64,000 nt of DNA from Azorinus chamasolen (lineage: Eukaryota > Mollusca > Bivalvia > Cardiida > Solecurtidae). The translations under genes and the position numbers were made by a program. Under the pieces are notes generated by a model, which saw only the letters and a program-made list of their open reading frames with translations, did not search any database and had not been told where the DNA came from. The stretch spans positions 84,625,121 through 84,689,120 of the forward strand of contig OY755244.1 of assembly GCA_963576725.1 (NCBI GenBank), read 5' to 3'. Below, in pieces: positions 21,645-32,643 of the stretch. Every line of letters begins with the position of its first letter. The stretch's first letter is position 1.

Positions 21645-22060
21645 ATACAATAAAACCCATCTAAACTGGAGTAAAGAACGAGTCAGATATTTTAGGCAGG
21701 TGACTGTTTAATGAAGGATGAAAGTCATGCAGAAAGATCCTTTGACTTTCACCCTGCATAGGCTATTTTTAGATACAACCTCTTTGAATAAATCTACCGA
21801 AAAGGAGCATTAACTAGAGAAAATGAAAATATTAGAATTTTGTAGTTTGAAACCATTGTGATAAAAAAGAGCATTTGCTCCTAAAGGAGCAAATGCTCTA
21901 TTTATCACAGCGGTTTCACGTCATGACTTTTACAGAGTCGTCAAAGGTTGTCAATATGAGGGAATAGGTTAAGGATTGCCACATGTCTCCCTGTCATTGA
22001 TACGGATTTGAATGTCCCATTTAGAGGCGTTCTTATTTACATATACTCCAACGGTATTTA
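21645..22060. mobile_element. P2 MITE interrupted by T3
   Basis: The left half 21645-21758 (ACAATAAAACCCATCTAAAC, arms GGATGAAAGTCATGCAGAAAG) and a right remnant after 21973 (ATTGCCACATGTCTCC...CATTTAGAGGCG) flank a T3 element. Confidence 0.6.
21758..21973. mobile_element. T3 MITE inserted in P2
   Basis: It begins abruptly at ATAGGCTATTTTTAGATAC, without its TTAA end, and finishes GAGGGAATAGGTTAA. The palindrome has TTTGCTCCTAAAGGAGCAAA. Confidence 0.8.
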
Positions 22061-22120
22061 CAATTTGCATGCTACTTAGTTGTCGCCTGTAAAAATGCCT
22101 GCTACAATTGTCAAAATCTA

Positions 22121-22126
22121 TTTATT
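22121..22126 (-). promoter_or_regulatory. Candidate poly(A) signal of membrane gene 1
   Basis: TTTATT on the plus strand gives AATAAA about 240 nt beyond the stop codon in the sense of the gene. It is positional evidence only. Confidence 0.35.
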
Positions 22127-22245
22127 CTCCCATTTCTTCTTAAACATACAGTCTGTTCATACACTTTGGGTCCTTATGAGGCGACTAGACAAATCATTTG
22201 GATTCTTGCTGATTATTGAGGAATCCGCCAATAGCGTACAAAGAA

Positions 22246-22366
22246 GTAACCCTTTTAAACCTGAATTTTCAGAGAACAGTGCAGACCCTGATCGGAAAAT
22301 TCCTCTAGGAGCCCTCTGATCTATGTATTCACTGTTTATAAATGCCAATTTGCATTAAATAGGTTA
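22246..22366. mobile_element. T2-type MITE abutting the stop codon of gene 1
   Basis: The palindrome 22275-22339 (GTGCAGACCCTGATCGG, apex TCCTCTAGGAG) lies between GTAACCCTTTTAA and TTAAATAGGTTA. The stop codon of the gene, TAA (22366-22364), falls in the right GGTTA end. The ends are imperfect, so the boundary is inferred. Confidence 0.6.
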
Positions 22367-25249
22367 GACAATATTTTTCATTTCTGATTCTGTGTCTTCA
22401 AGAAGCGACGTAGATCCAATATTTGTCGGATCTTCAGGAGAGGTTACATTAATAATTAAATCTGGGAAATCATCTGCATCTATTTCTCGTACATCAATCA
22501 GCAAATCTATCGGGCTATCCATAGACGAATGACCATTTCCGTTAGTACCGTTGGAACCATTCTGATCGGAAATGACGTCACTTTCATCCACGTCCCTATC
22601 CGTTGCATCAATGTCGTAAATAGGCCAGTTTTCTTCGTAATTATCCAACAAATCAGTCAGCAAGATTTGAAAATGGAGATTTTCCTCGTCTATCGTTGGC
22701 ACCACGTGGGACTTAAATATTATTTTTCTGAGCATGAAGGGTAAAAAGCCACCAGCCACTGTAGCAAGAAGCTTGTTTGTGGCGGAAATCTCATAAGTGT
22801 CACCAAACGCCATAACAACAATCAGCACAAATACCAAGAACACCAAAATAGCACCAAACTCCATGCCAGCTTTAAGGTAACTAAGAAGTAACTCTCCTGG
22901 TGCAGCATAGAAAGGCATGCGACATGATGTGAAGTAAAATGAGGTTGGGATCAGTGGCTCGTCGTTTCTACTTAAGAAGAGACAGAGACGCTTGACCTTC
23001 CACTGTAAGCGTCCGTCTGCTTCCTTCACGAGTTCAACTGACTTGTCAACTGGCTTGGAATTGTCTGTTTGAACACTGAAAGCGTAATTTTCCTCATTGG
23101 AATACACAACTTTCTGCACCTTTTTCTTGCAGAGATCCAGAATTACACTGTTCATTTTCTTATTGAAAGCCAAAAACCTCTTAGTCACGTGACCAAAGCA
23201 TTCGTTACCATATACACCTAGAATAAACAAAAGCGAAACGTAAGTCAAGATTGTACCAGCGTTAAGAATGATACCCATCAACGTGTATACGAATACTTCC
23301 ACTAGGAATGAAACCAACTCGGTGACGAGGAATATCACGGAGTACATGGATATAAGACAAAGTACAATAATCAGGCACTGCTCAAAACGACTGGAATAAG
23401 AAGACATCAACTTCTTATTCTTTTCCAAGCGCTCCGATTTCGAAATGTTTTCCATTTCAAGCTTAATTTCACATGATTCTAGAAACCTATAAATCTTTGC
23501 GCAGCATACATACTTGGTGCAAACATTTTTTGGGAAGAGAAACACTGCAAAATGAGCTAGAAGGCGAACTGTTATATTTAGTGTCGGTAGCAAGTAAAAG
23601 GCCAAAATCACTGTTGTAAAAGGCAATGCAAAACACCAAAACACAGCCCCTATACAAATACCGAGGCCACCAAAGGCGGTACATGGCTTAATTAGCACTT
23701 TAACTGCCCAACCAACCACTTCCATTTTACTCATTTCTCTCATGTCACGGAAACACTTTCGGAGAACCATCTTCAGCCTTTCCTGGACTTTCCTCTTTAA
23801 AACCCCAAAAATGCACGACTCAATAGACAAGAGGACGTATATCAAAATGAAAAGCACATGGAGTGGCGTCAGGAGTAATGTCACATTTCCTGGAAAGTAG
23901 AACTTCAAGGACCTTTCCTTGGCAGCGTCTTTTCGGAGGTGCATCTCATCGTGCTCCCATCTGTAGTAGGCGTAGATACGGAGAACCCAGGGCAGGGCCA
24001 GTAGTATCAGCAACAGTGCTTTCATTGTACCTCTAAGTATTCTATACCAACTGACCACTTTACCACACGGAGATTTGAAGAAGAAATCTGCATTACAACA
24101 CTCCGTTACAGCCTGTCTCTTACTGATGCCGCACTTCACCAAACTGTCGTTCAATGTGCCTAGCAACCCAACTGGAGCATAGTTCTCTGACAATAAACGG
24201 TCATGTTTCACGCGCATGTTGAGTCGACTCAATGAGATACGACGTGGCTCATCTAGCCTCATACCAGATATGTACTTTTTGAAACCTTCCATCAGATAAA
24301 GTTTAGATAATTTGACTTTGACCCTTGCACTGTTGTAACAATCTGCATCTGGTTCCGTGGTTATGACGGTTGTTAGACTGACCTTTTTATCCGACTGACA
24401 CTCGTGTATGTAGGAAGCTGCCACGTGTTTGACTCGATAATAAACATCTGGGACCAATTTGGGACTAAATAACACAACTAGGATTTTTATCAGAGTTATA
24501 ACAACGAACAAAATGTTGAGCCAAACGTCTGATTCTAAATACTTGCAATGAATTTCTTTGAATTCGTTCCTCTGGCAACATAGATACCGGAAGTCCGCTG
24601 TACCGGATGAGTTTGTGAGATGTAAATTGCACACGTTGTCGTTAGGCTTCAGTTCAACTATGATACCAGATGAAGTATTTTGGAAATCGTTCATTACGAA
24701 TTCGCGCATTAAAAGTTCAATGTCTATGTCATTTAGCTGCCGCAAACAATATGTCGGGTGTTGTTGGACTTCAACATCCAGTGTTTCGACACCAAGTTCT
24801 AAAGTATTCAATGAAAGTCTGTCGTAGCTGGGTTTCAGCAGTAGCAGACCAAGACCATATCGACCTGTTGATCGTACCCAGTACAAAGGCCGGTACATCA
24901 AGCTGGAGTTCTTTCCCTTGATTATTCTATCAAAATTTGGAATGTTCAAATGGTACTTGATAAGAGTTGCGCCATCCGAAAGAAGTTCTTTCACCTTCAG
25001 CACGATATCATTTTCAGCTGTCAACGTGCAGTCTTTAAGAGTAGCCGCTGCTGTGTAAGGCGTTTCCTGATTGGTCGAGATTTGTGTTAGCGTGTTGTTT
25101 GTCTTGGTTGTGTTATCTAATTTTTCACCTGCTACTGTCGCGTTGGTTGTGTTTGCGGGCGCAGATGATGTCACTTGGACATGTATCACTAGAAGAAAGA
25201 TGGCCAAAACTTTGAGGCCAGCAACGGCCTTCTTTGATCTTTGCTTCAT
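22364..25249 (-). CDS. Unrecognised multi-pass membrane protein (paralogue 1)
   Basis: I do not recognise this 961-residue protein. Visible: a signal peptide (about 1-30, hydrophobic VLAIFLLVIHV); an ectodomain to about 240 with several N-glycosylation sequons and paired cysteines (C74, C168, C207, FRYLCC 220-225, C235); a first membrane segment at about 242-262; a long loop to about 408 containing VKCGISKRQAVTECC; then about seven to nine further hydrophobic segments (409-428, 453-480, 524-565, 623-645, 647-683, 796-816, 822-842); and an acidic, Asn/Ser/Gly-rich tail from about 870. The intact 894-residue homologue at 54546-57230 matches over nearly its whole length, strongest in KCFRDMREMS (499-508), LNAGTILTY and AFGDTYEIS. 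Intact length and conserved motifs argue for a working gene. The start is the first ATG, immediately after a 3' splice site. A receptor, channel or transporter are all possible; I cannot choose. Confidence 0.93.
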   Translation of the reverse strand: MKQRSKKAVAGLKVLAIFLLVIHVQVTSSAPANTTNATVAGEKLDNTTKTNNTLTQISTNQETPYTAAATLKDCTLTAENDIVLKVKELLSDGATLIKYHLNIPNFDRIIKGKNSSLMYRPLYWVRSTGRYGLGLLLLKPSYDRLSLNTLELGVETLDVEVQQHPTYCLRQLNDIDIELLMREFVMNDFQNTSSGIIVELKPNDNVCNLHLTNSSGTADFRYLCCQRNEFKEIHCKYLESDVWLNILFVVITLIKILVVLFSPKLVPDVYYRVKHVAASYIHECQSDKKVSLTTVITTEPDADCYNSARVKVKLSKLYLMEGFKKYISGMRLDEPRRISLSRLNMRVKHDRLLSENYAPVGLLGTLNDSLVKCGISKRQAVTECCNADFFFKSPCGKVVSWYRILRGTMKALLLILLALPWVLRIYAYYRWEHDEMHLRKDAAKERSLKFYFPGNVTLLLTPLHVLFILIYVLLSIESCIFGVLKRKVQERLKMVLRKCFRDMREMSKMEVVGWAVKVLIKPCTAFGGLGICIGAVFWCFALPFTTVILAFYLLPTLNITVRLLAHFAVFLFPKNVCTKYVCCAKIYRFLESCEIKLEMENISKSERLEKNKKLMSSYSSRFEQCLIIVLCLISMYSVIFLVTELVSFLVEVFVYTLMGIILNAGTILTYVSLLFILGVYGNECFGHVTKRFLAFNKKMNSVILDLCKKKVQKVVYSNEENYAFSVQTDNSKPVDKSVELVKEADGRLQWKVKRLCLFLSRNDEPLIPTSFYFTSCRMPFYAAPGELLLSYLKAGMEFGAILVFLVFVLIVVMAFGDTYEISATNKLLATVAGGFLPFMLRKIIFKSHVVPTIDEENLHFQILLTDLLDNYEENWPIYDIDATDRDVDESDVISDQNGSNGTNGNGHSSMDSPIDLLIDVREIDADDFPDLIINVTSPEDPTNIGSTSLLEDTESEMKNIV

Positions 25250-25260
25250 CTGAAAAAAAT
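25250..25260 (-). other. 3' splice site directly before the ATG of gene 1
   Basis: Read on the minus strand the sequence is ATTTTTTTCAG followed at once by ATG. This implies a 5' UTR exon further upstream (plus-strand coordinate above 25260) that I cannot locate. Confidence 0.75.
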
Positions 25261-25511
25261 ACCAAACGTTTAAAATAATGCAATATTGGTTCGTGTTATG
25301 TGTAAAATATCAATCAGCCGGAATCAGTCAGATTTAACGACCAGTCAGTATTGTCTTTCCCAGTGATATATCAATCGGATCTTCATCAGTTGGAAAGATC
25401 CGGTCCCGAGGCTATGGAACGTTTTGATTGAAGATCAAACTCTGTACTGCCAGAAACACGACAACGAAAGCAGACTCATGTTTTAAAACCTCGGGCTCTG
25501 TTTTCATTATA
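25261..25511. other. Upstream region of gene 1, probably intron
   Basis: Unique sequence. No promoter motif or upstream exon could be identified. Confidence 0.35.
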
Positions 25512-25745
25512 AACCCTTTACTTCATGAATATTTATGTCAGAAATAATTAAACCATTAATATTAATTGGATCATGTTTTGCAAGTAATGACACGTGGACA
25601 CGGGAGGTTTTAGCCATAGCAGAAACTGTAGAATCATATCTATATTAGTTCATATATAAATAGAGCAGACCCTGATACGACGGCTCCTAGAGGATCTGAT
25701 CTGGGTCTAATCTATATGCAAAGGCGTAGAAAGGAGTATTGATTC
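25512..25745. mobile_element. T2 MITE, ends decayed
   Basis: Left ACCCTTTACTTCATGAATAT, T2 flank, and a palindrome near 25662-25715 with AGCAGACCCTGATACGACGG and apex CTCCTAGAGG. Confidence 0.7.
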
Positions 25746-25753
25746 AGTACATG

Positions 25754-26004
25754 TTTAACGCTTTAACTGTTCTGTATTTATTCCAAAGTCCAATACCTAT
25801 TCAATATTCATAAACAAAATAATTAGAATAACATAAGGAAGGTAGAACATTGTAGACTTTTTAAAACCTGAAGAAACAAATTTATTAAATTCCGTTATCA
25901 AACAGAGCAGACCCTGATCAGACGGCTCCTACAGGAGCTGTCTGATCTATGTCTACTCTGTTTGCAGATGCGTGAAAAGATGTTTATATGAAGGAAAGGG
26001 TTAA
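25754..26004. mobile_element. T2b MITE
   Basis: TTAACG at the left and GAAGGAAAGGGTTAA at the right. The flank contains ATTCATAAACAAAATAATTA and GGAAGGTAGAACATTG, the T2b signature. The palindrome has GACGGCTCCTACAGGAGC. Confidence 0.85.
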
Positions 26005-26128
26005 TCAATAGTCCGTCACCTGGGTAGTTAATGTCGAAGGTTTCATTCAACCCTCAACCTGCTGTAAAACGCTGAATCTGGTACAAGTTCGACTACTTCC
26101 CATTTGTCCAAATATTATATTGACCGAA

Positions 26129-26211
26129 TATCAAACAGCTTGGATCCAGATGAGACGCCGAATTGACCACGCCAAATTACTCGGCGTCTCATCTGGATCC
26201 AAACTGTTTAC
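26129..26211. mobile_element. T1 palindrome with enlarged loop
   Basis: The arms GGATCCAGATGAGACGCCGA and its perfect complement flank an 18-base insertion in the usual apex (GACCACGCCAAATTACTC region). The arms lack the mismatch seen in other T1 copies. Confidence 0.75.
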
Positions 26212-26293
26212 AAAAGTGGCTCAAGTGGCGGATATGACAGATAGCAAATACGGACAGAGATTTTTGACTGAGACCCTTCATAAAACTGAAATT

Positions 26294-26517
26294 TTAACCC
26301 TTTCCTTCATATAAACACCTTTTTACGCATCTGCAAACAGAGAACACTCAGATCAGACGGCTCATATCGTATAGGAGTCATTCGATCAGGGTCTGCTCTG
26401 TTTGCTGATGGAATGGATACAATGTTCCACCTTCCATATTTCATTATCCCCATTTTGTCCATGAATATTCAGTATGTATTGAAATTTGAGATAAACATAG
26501 AACCGGGAAAGGGTTAA
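26294..26517. mobile_element. T2b MITE, reverse orientation
   Basis: TTAACCCTTTCCTTC to CGGGAAAGGGTTAA. The palindrome lies at 26334-26404 with an expanded apex. The flank carries ACAATGTTCCACCTTCCATA. Confidence 0.9.
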
Positions 26518-26704
26518 ATAAATTCCTAAACTATCAAGTCCATACGCCGAGGTTTTGTACTTAAGGTCCAGTTCATTCTCAAGCATCTGATTTGTAAGAT
26601 TTTGAGCTGGGCTATTTTTAATGGCAGTTTGTACAATAAGTTCATACCATGGTAGAAACTGTTGCATCAGTTCTATGTTATTCTAAAGAAAACAGTATTC
26701 ATTG
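26518..26704. other. No gene; repeat fragment
   Basis: It contains a fragment of the TTCTCAAG...TGATT repeat at 26573-26610. Confidence 0.4.
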
Positions 26705-26912
26705 TTGAGTAAAACCTCCCTGTAACGGCCACTAACTGTTGTTAATTAGTAAGTATTTAGGACAGGTGGCTGCTTAAAGCAAGGTGAAAGTAAAACAGAA
26801 CGCTCCTGTAGGAGCGTTCTGTTTTACTTTCACCTTGCTTTAAGCAGCCCCATGCCTTTAACACAAAATACTTGATGCAATTTAGTGGTCATTATAGAGA
26901 GGTTTTACTGCA
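26705..26912. mobile_element. P1 MITE
   Basis: GAGTAAAACCTCCCTGTAAC and GAGAGGTTTTACTGCA bound a near-perfect palindrome whose inner arms are AACAGAACGCTCC and complement, apex TGTA. Confidence 0.85.
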
Positions 26913-26999
26913 CCATGTTCAGCTGGCTCCACACGTACCATCTGATCTGAGTAGAGTCTGATTGCAAATGGGCTCTTGGAGGTAAAGGATTATTCGTGT

Positions 27000-27140
27000 T
27001 GTTTTTGTTTCGATGTTTATTGTTGTTGGTTTTGGTTTTGTTGTTGTTGTTGGTTTGTGGGGTTTTTTTTGTTTGTTTTTTTTGTTTGTTTTTTTTGGGG
27101 GGGGGGGTTGTGGGTTGGGTTTTTTTTTTTGGGGGGGGGT
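27000..27140. repeat. G/T low-complexity tract
   Basis: GTTGTTGTTG, long T runs and two G runs (about 27100-27109 and 27131-27139). Open frames here are artefacts. Confidence 0.9.
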
Positions 27141-27861
27141 TAATTATGTAGTTAATTTGGATTCTTTTAAATCAAGCGATGTTTTACCAGTTTAATGTCC
27201 CTCTGTAGCATTCAGAGCTTGTCAACCAAATTTGTACAACAAAACTATGCTGCGTGGACTCGACCATATATTGTTTACAACGAGGGGAGTTTAATACCAG
27301 TTGTGTGTAAGCTTAGGTATAAGTCATATGCAATAAAAGCAATAGATAAATGGGGCGTATTCAAAAATACTAAAATTATCGTCTTTCCACCAAACCCTAT
27401 ACTGTGACTACTCTTGAGAATCGTAACCAACCCCTTTGCTATGACTACCGTCTCTAGATGCGTCTCGAAGACGGTTCTAAAGAGTGGAAGACAGCAAAAG
27501 GTTTAATGGAGAAATAAAGGAACTATTTATGAAAATGTGTTAATGTCGCATCTTATCTGGACCTCTGTACAGTAAGACCTCTCTACAACGTCCACCACAA
27601 AGGCGTATATTTTTAGGTTCTAGAACAGGTGGCAGCTGATGAATATCCATAAAACATATATACTGGCACGGTGAACATTTATACGCTAATGGCATTTGAA
27701 CACATGGTATTTTGGTCATGGCAGAAACCACAGAATCAGCTCTATTATTTAAAAAGCAAACAGAAGGAACCCGTATGATCTAGGTCTAGGCCAAAAAGCG
27801 CTTCTATCACGGAAAGTGGGGAGGCATATTGAGTTTTCTGTATTATTTGTTTTGTTCTGCA

Positions 27862-28102
27862 TTAACCCATTCCCCATAGGCTATTTTTAGATCCAACCAC
27901 TTTGATTAAATCTACCGAAAATGAGCATTAACTAGAGAAAAGGAAAGTTTTAGAAGTTTGTAGGTAGTTTGAAACTATAATAATAATTGTGATAAATAGA
28001 GCATTTGCTCCTACATGAACAGATGCTCTATTTATCACATTTGTTTCAACATGTGATTTCTACAGAGGCGTAGAAATGTGTATTTATGGAGGAAAGGGTT
28101 AA
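27862..28102. mobile_element. T3 MITE
   Basis: TTAACCCATTCCCCATAGG to GAGGAAAGGGTTAA; the palindrome has TTTGCTCCTACATGAACAGA. In copy 1 the same site is occupied by a T1 fragment instead. Confidence 0.85.
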
Positions 28103-28259
28103 GCAACCACGTGCGTTATAAAGACACATTCCTTCTTTCATTCCTCAACCCTTTACTCTATGGACAGTCATGTAAAATTAATTAAATCGAACAACACACA
28201 TGATAAACTCACATTGGTTTAGGTTTCTAAGTGTGTGATTATCCTAAGGTATAGACATA

Positions 28260-28468
28260 TACAGTTAAACTCCTATAATGCGACCACTTAATGAATAAAT
28301 AAGGGTGTCGTTATTAGCAGGTCGCTGCTTAATGCAGGACAAAAGTAATGCAGAAAGCTCCTCTAGGAGCTTTCTGCATTACTTTTGTCCTACATTAAGC
28401 TACCACCTGCCTCTAGCACCCAGAATTATACCTATTTTAGGTGGTCGCATTAGAGGGGTTTTACTGTA
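28260..28468. mobile_element. P2 MITE, well preserved
   Basis: TACAGTTAAACTCCTATAAT and GAGGGGTTTTACTGTA bound 209 bp. The inner palindrome is GCAGAAAGCTCCTCTAGGAG plus complement. It splits sequence that is continuous in duplication copy 1 near 13745-13752. Confidence 0.9.
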
Positions 28469-28693
28469 TATACATCATGTACATATGTATCTGCTTTATG
28501 GGGAACTGAAATATCACCAATCCAATATTGTATAGAATGGGTGCTGGAGATTTCGCCTAATGACGATTTCACCTACAATTAGATATATAGTAAACCAACT
28601 AGAGATTTCGCCAAGAAAGCAAAGTGTTTGTGTTTCGCATCTATGATACAGATACGCATAACATGATAAAATCATCAAACACCATCTTAAAAA

Positions 28694-29090
28694 AAGATGT
28701 GTTTGCGAAACACTATGTCCCGATATGACCTTTGACCCTAAAGGATGACCTTGACATGTCACCCCTCAAAATGTGCAGCTTCATGAGATACACATGCATG
28801 CCTAATATCAAATATCGGTAGCTGGTGAATTCGCCTATCTCTACTGGTTCAAAATGTATGGCCAGTGTTAAAGTTGTCCTCAAACAAACAGACAGGGCGT
28901 CTGACCTTGAAGGATGATCTTGACCTTAACATGTCACCTTTATGAGATACATATACATGCCAAATATCAAGTATCTATCTGCATTGGCTCAAAAGTTGTG
29001 ACCAATGTTAAAATTGTCCTCAAACTAACAGACAGGGCAAAAACAATATGCCCCCAGATCTGATCGGGGGGGGGGGGGGGCATAATAAGC
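28694..29090. mobile_element. Helentron-like tandem-core element
   Basis: It starts AAGATGTGTTTGCGAAACAC. Two imperfect internal units contain AGGATGACCTTGACATGTCA and AACAAACAGACAGGGC. It ends with CCCCAGATCTGATCGGGG and a long G run. I recognise this sequence type from bivalves; the element at 48466-48878 is a relative in reverse orientation. Confidence 0.6.
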
Positions 29091-29614
29091 ATACACTTGG
29101 TTTACAACTGCAAACTAGAAACATTTACATAAAATTAACTAAACTAAATCCAGTTAACTACTAAAAAGAAAACTGGAAGCATTGATCTATATCAATTTCA
29201 ACATTTAGTGAGGAAATATTGATGATTAAATTTAGTGAATTTGATACCCCTTAAATCTAGTTCAGATCAACCCATTACCTTCATCTTGTAGAGATATCAC
29301 GAAGAAGACAATATTTAGCATTTCAATACATGAAAAATTAATCTGCAAAGTTAGGATATATAGTCACATTATCACTCAAAAAATGTGGTACCATATATCC
29401 CTGTTTCTCTTTACACATATGTCAGATATCTTAAGCAAATTCCATGATACAAAACGACGCACATGAAGCAGTACAATTAAAAACATCATGCATAACACCA
29501 ATTGTTAAAATAGATGTCTGAAGAATGAAAATACGCTTTACCTGAAATATCACCAATCCAATATTTTGTATAATTATGTACTGGAAGTCAGCAAGATACA
29601 AAGTAAGGTACATT

Positions 29615-29970
29615 GTGTATATGTATTCGGAGGGAAATGGTGGGTAGGTCAAATATGCTAGTAACTTGTCAGTGAGTCGTTTTTACGAGTACATACTTTG
29701 AACTTGATTTATGACTCAGCCTAAATTATACCGTTCATATTTATAACGTTGTCTTGCAATTAATAATATTTCTGCTGTTTAAAAATAAAATACCGCGACT
29801 AATCAAACTTTTGTCTATTTAATTACTCGATCGTATATTGTCAATAACTGACCTGTATGTAAAAGTCGTATTCCGGTTTTTTTCTACTTTATGTATTGTA
29901 TTATATCATGTTGCCTGCATGAGCAGGACTTATGCTTTATACTGAATAAACTTTGAATTGAATTGAATTA
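29615..29970 (+). mobile_element. Retroposon-like 3' tail
   Basis: It ends TGAATAAACTTTGAATTGAA plus TTGAATT, a typical non-LTR-retrotransposon-style tail with short terminal repeats. It is missing from duplication copy 1, so it inserted later. No reverse transcriptase is present. Confidence 0.5.
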
Positions 29971-31092
29971 AACATTGCTGTGGCATATATACATGATACT
30001 CTCGTTAATTGCTAAGACGCTGGTATTTGTCACCTATTGAGACGCTTTGTCTCATCCCAAGCTGGACAGGAAGTTATAGCGTATGCATGAACAATAACGT
30101 GTTTGTCCTGGTCATTACTATACTAACATGTAACAATAGATGAAAGCCTTCTGGCAAATGACTGGCATGTAATCAAAGACCTTTGATAACAAGTCTTTGT
30201 ATAGGTTTTTTGATGTAATCACCTCAGATACGATGGCAGTTGGTAGTTTCCTGCACTAAAAATATACGATTGGCGCACAAAGGATGAATGAATAAAACAA
30301 ATATGGGAAGTCTGCCTCTAGGGGAAACTGTTTTAACTATTGATAAACAGTTGGATTTGAGACAAAAAAAAACAACAAACAATGTAGTGCATGCATGATA
30401 CAAAAATACTACACTGAGCTAAACTGCTAAACCGTCACTTGGAACTTTCTATTTTAAAGAGAAAAATATTTCATAGTCTTCCTTTTTTCAACATATAGTA
30501 TAGTCCCTACCCTATTTTCTACCGATTTACATACATTTAATTGCTGTCTAAGGATTAGGGAAGTCAAGCCTGAGTGCTCGCTTTAAACCGTTTTTTTGCA
30601 TGTGGCCCGCGTGAAAAGTGTCCAAAACATTGTTGCAGCCCTTTACAATATGATAAAATACAAGATGACGGTTTAGCAGTTTTGTCTACTGTATATTGCA
30701 GATGCTTGAAAATATAGTTGTTGCAATTTGCTACGTGAAATAAAATGAAATATTTAAAATGATTATGTGATATTGCAAAACATTTTTTATTTGAATATGA
30801 AATAGCATAACAATACCACAAACTAAACACGATGACTTTAAATGGCGTATCTATGGAGTAAAGGGTTAAGCATTTACCTGACCTGATAAACAATTATGTA
30901 AGAAACAATGTCTGTTGAAAAATAAATCAGCCATCATTTATTTTGTAATGGCATTTATGGACAGGGGAAATTTTTTTACCATGGTGATAAAAGCTGTAGA
31001 CACATATCTATATTATTCAAAAAGCGAAAGATCCGACTCTGGGTCTACTCTGTTTGTAAAGGCGTCAAAGAGGGTCTCCATCAGGCAATGGG

Positions 31093-31268
31093 TTAACCCT
31101 TACCCTCATATAAGCGACCTTTTCACACATTGTCTGACCAGGATATGTTCTGTTTGCTTATATGATTAAGATCTGATTCTACATTTTTTGTCAAATCGAA
31201 AAATTCCATTGAAAAGTTTGCATTATAAAAATCAACTATAAGTATTCATGATGTCATCATTTCTTACC
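31093..31268. mobile_element. T2 MITE, truncated on the right
   Basis: TTAACCCTTACCCTC at the left, a damaged palindrome, and the ATTCATGATGTCATC flank. The right end is replaced by a T3 element. Confidence 0.7.
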
Positions 31269-31492
31269 TATTCCCTCACATTGACCCCTTTCTACGCCTC
31301 TGTAAAAGTGACTTTCTGAAACCACTGTGATAAATAGAGCATTTGTTCCATAGGAGCAAAAGCTCTATTTATCACAATGGTTTAAAAACTATACAATTCT
31401 AAAATTTTCCTTTTCTTTAGTAAATGCTCCTTTTCGGTAGATTTATTCAGAGAGATAGGGTCTAAAGAATAGCCTATGAGATAATGGGTTAA
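31266..31492. mobile_element. T3 MITE
   Basis: The left end is decayed to TTACCTATTCCCTC; the right end is GAGATAATGGGTTAA. The palindrome has AGAGCATTTGTTCCATAGG. It is absent from copy 1. Confidence 0.85.
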
Positions 31493-31666
31493 ATGGTCGC
31501 TATACAGAGATTCTACTGTAATATCCTTGGTCTAGGCCTATACTGACACTGTCTATGTGTTGGGTTTTGTTATACCCAACCACATAAACTCATCCGTCTC
31601 ACATTACAATAAAGGTATGTGTTTTAGCCATTACCTGATAGAGACTCCTTTTGACGGTTGTCCAAA

Positions 31667-31880
31667 CAGAGCAGACCCAGATCAGTCAGCTCCTAGAGGA
31701 GCCGTTCGATACGGGTTTACTCTGTTTTCTTATGAAATGATACAGCTCTTATTGAGTTATTCTACAGTTTCAGTCATGGTAAATCCCCCTTGTTGGTAAC
31801 GCCACGTTAAACATTTAGCTCATTTATATTCATACAGCCATTATTTCTTGCATGGATACTCACGAAGTAAAGTGTTAATC
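31667..31880. mobile_element. T2 MITE, shared by both duplicates
   Basis: AACAGAGCAGACCCAGATC, apex AGCTCCTAGAGGAGC, then the T2 flank and AGTAAAGTGTTAA. It pairs with 18520 in copy 1. Confidence 0.8.
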
Positions 31881-32079
31881 TTTAAGGATGTTTAGCAAAT
31901 TGTCATCTGAAAAAAATGTGGTCAGCTTAAATTTGAGAAGCGGGTACGTTTTCAATTTCATTAAAATTTCAGAGAAGCAAATCATTTGGATGGTAATGTG
32001 TTTTCACGTCAATTCGGCTGGTTCCACATCGTTAACAAGATAGAAACCAGCTAATATACAGTATTTGTTTATAATGCTA

Positions 32080-32300
32080 TATGCGTACATGCATAGTTGG
32101 TACTGGTAGAAAGTCTAGAAACAGTAGAGTCAGATCTATGATAATTCCACAAACAGACATAGTATACGTTATAAGAGTCGTCTGATCTGGGTCTACCCTG
32201 TTTGTATAGACGTGAAAAGGCGTTTATATGAGGAGAAGGGGGTAATGCAGAACAAAAGTAATGCAGAAAGTTCTTATGGGAGCTTTTCTACATGAATTTC
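32080..32300. mobile_element. T2 half-element and P2 remnant
   Basis: GAGTCGTCTGATCTGGGTC and AGACGTGAAAAGGCG are a T2 right half; AAAGTAATGCAGAAAG and CGCCCTGCATTAAGC are a P2 core. Both are also found in copy 1 at 19215-19440. Confidence 0.6.
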
Positions 32301-32579
32301 GCCCTGCATTAAGCTGCCACATACAAACCCAAATAGACACAGTAGAGTCAGCTCTATTAAATTCCATAAGCAAACCGTGTAGACACAGACTATTATATCG
32401 CGAGTGAGACGCGGCATATCAAACATTTCTACACTGCCCCACAGTTTCTACCCTGTTTGTAGGACCTATTGACGGCACCTTCTCTTTCAGCACAGGTGTG
32501 CATATACTTCGTGAAGTTCGTCTATCGTATTCATTTTTTATTTAATGAGGAGTAGTGCGTCGTTGTTTAGCCCTTTACT

Positions 32580-32610
32580 AAATGAAATAATAATAAATAA
32601 TGCTTCATGA

Positions 32611-32643
<33 letters not shown>

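Larger units (their letters stand above)
27288..32395 (+). repeat. Segmental duplication, copy 2
   Basis: Counterpart of 13248-19540. Insertions seen only here are T3 at 27862, P2 at 28260, a Helentron-like element at 28694, a retroposon-like tail at 29615-29970, about 110 bp near 30000-30120, and T3 at 31266. No gene is evident. The long shared non-element stretches (29093-29610, 30150-30780) are the ancestral unique sequence. Confidence 0.85.

Noticed and set aside
28694..29090. An autonomous rolling-circle element
   Set aside because: No helicase or replication-initiator open frame is present here or at 48466-48878; both are short non-coding elements.
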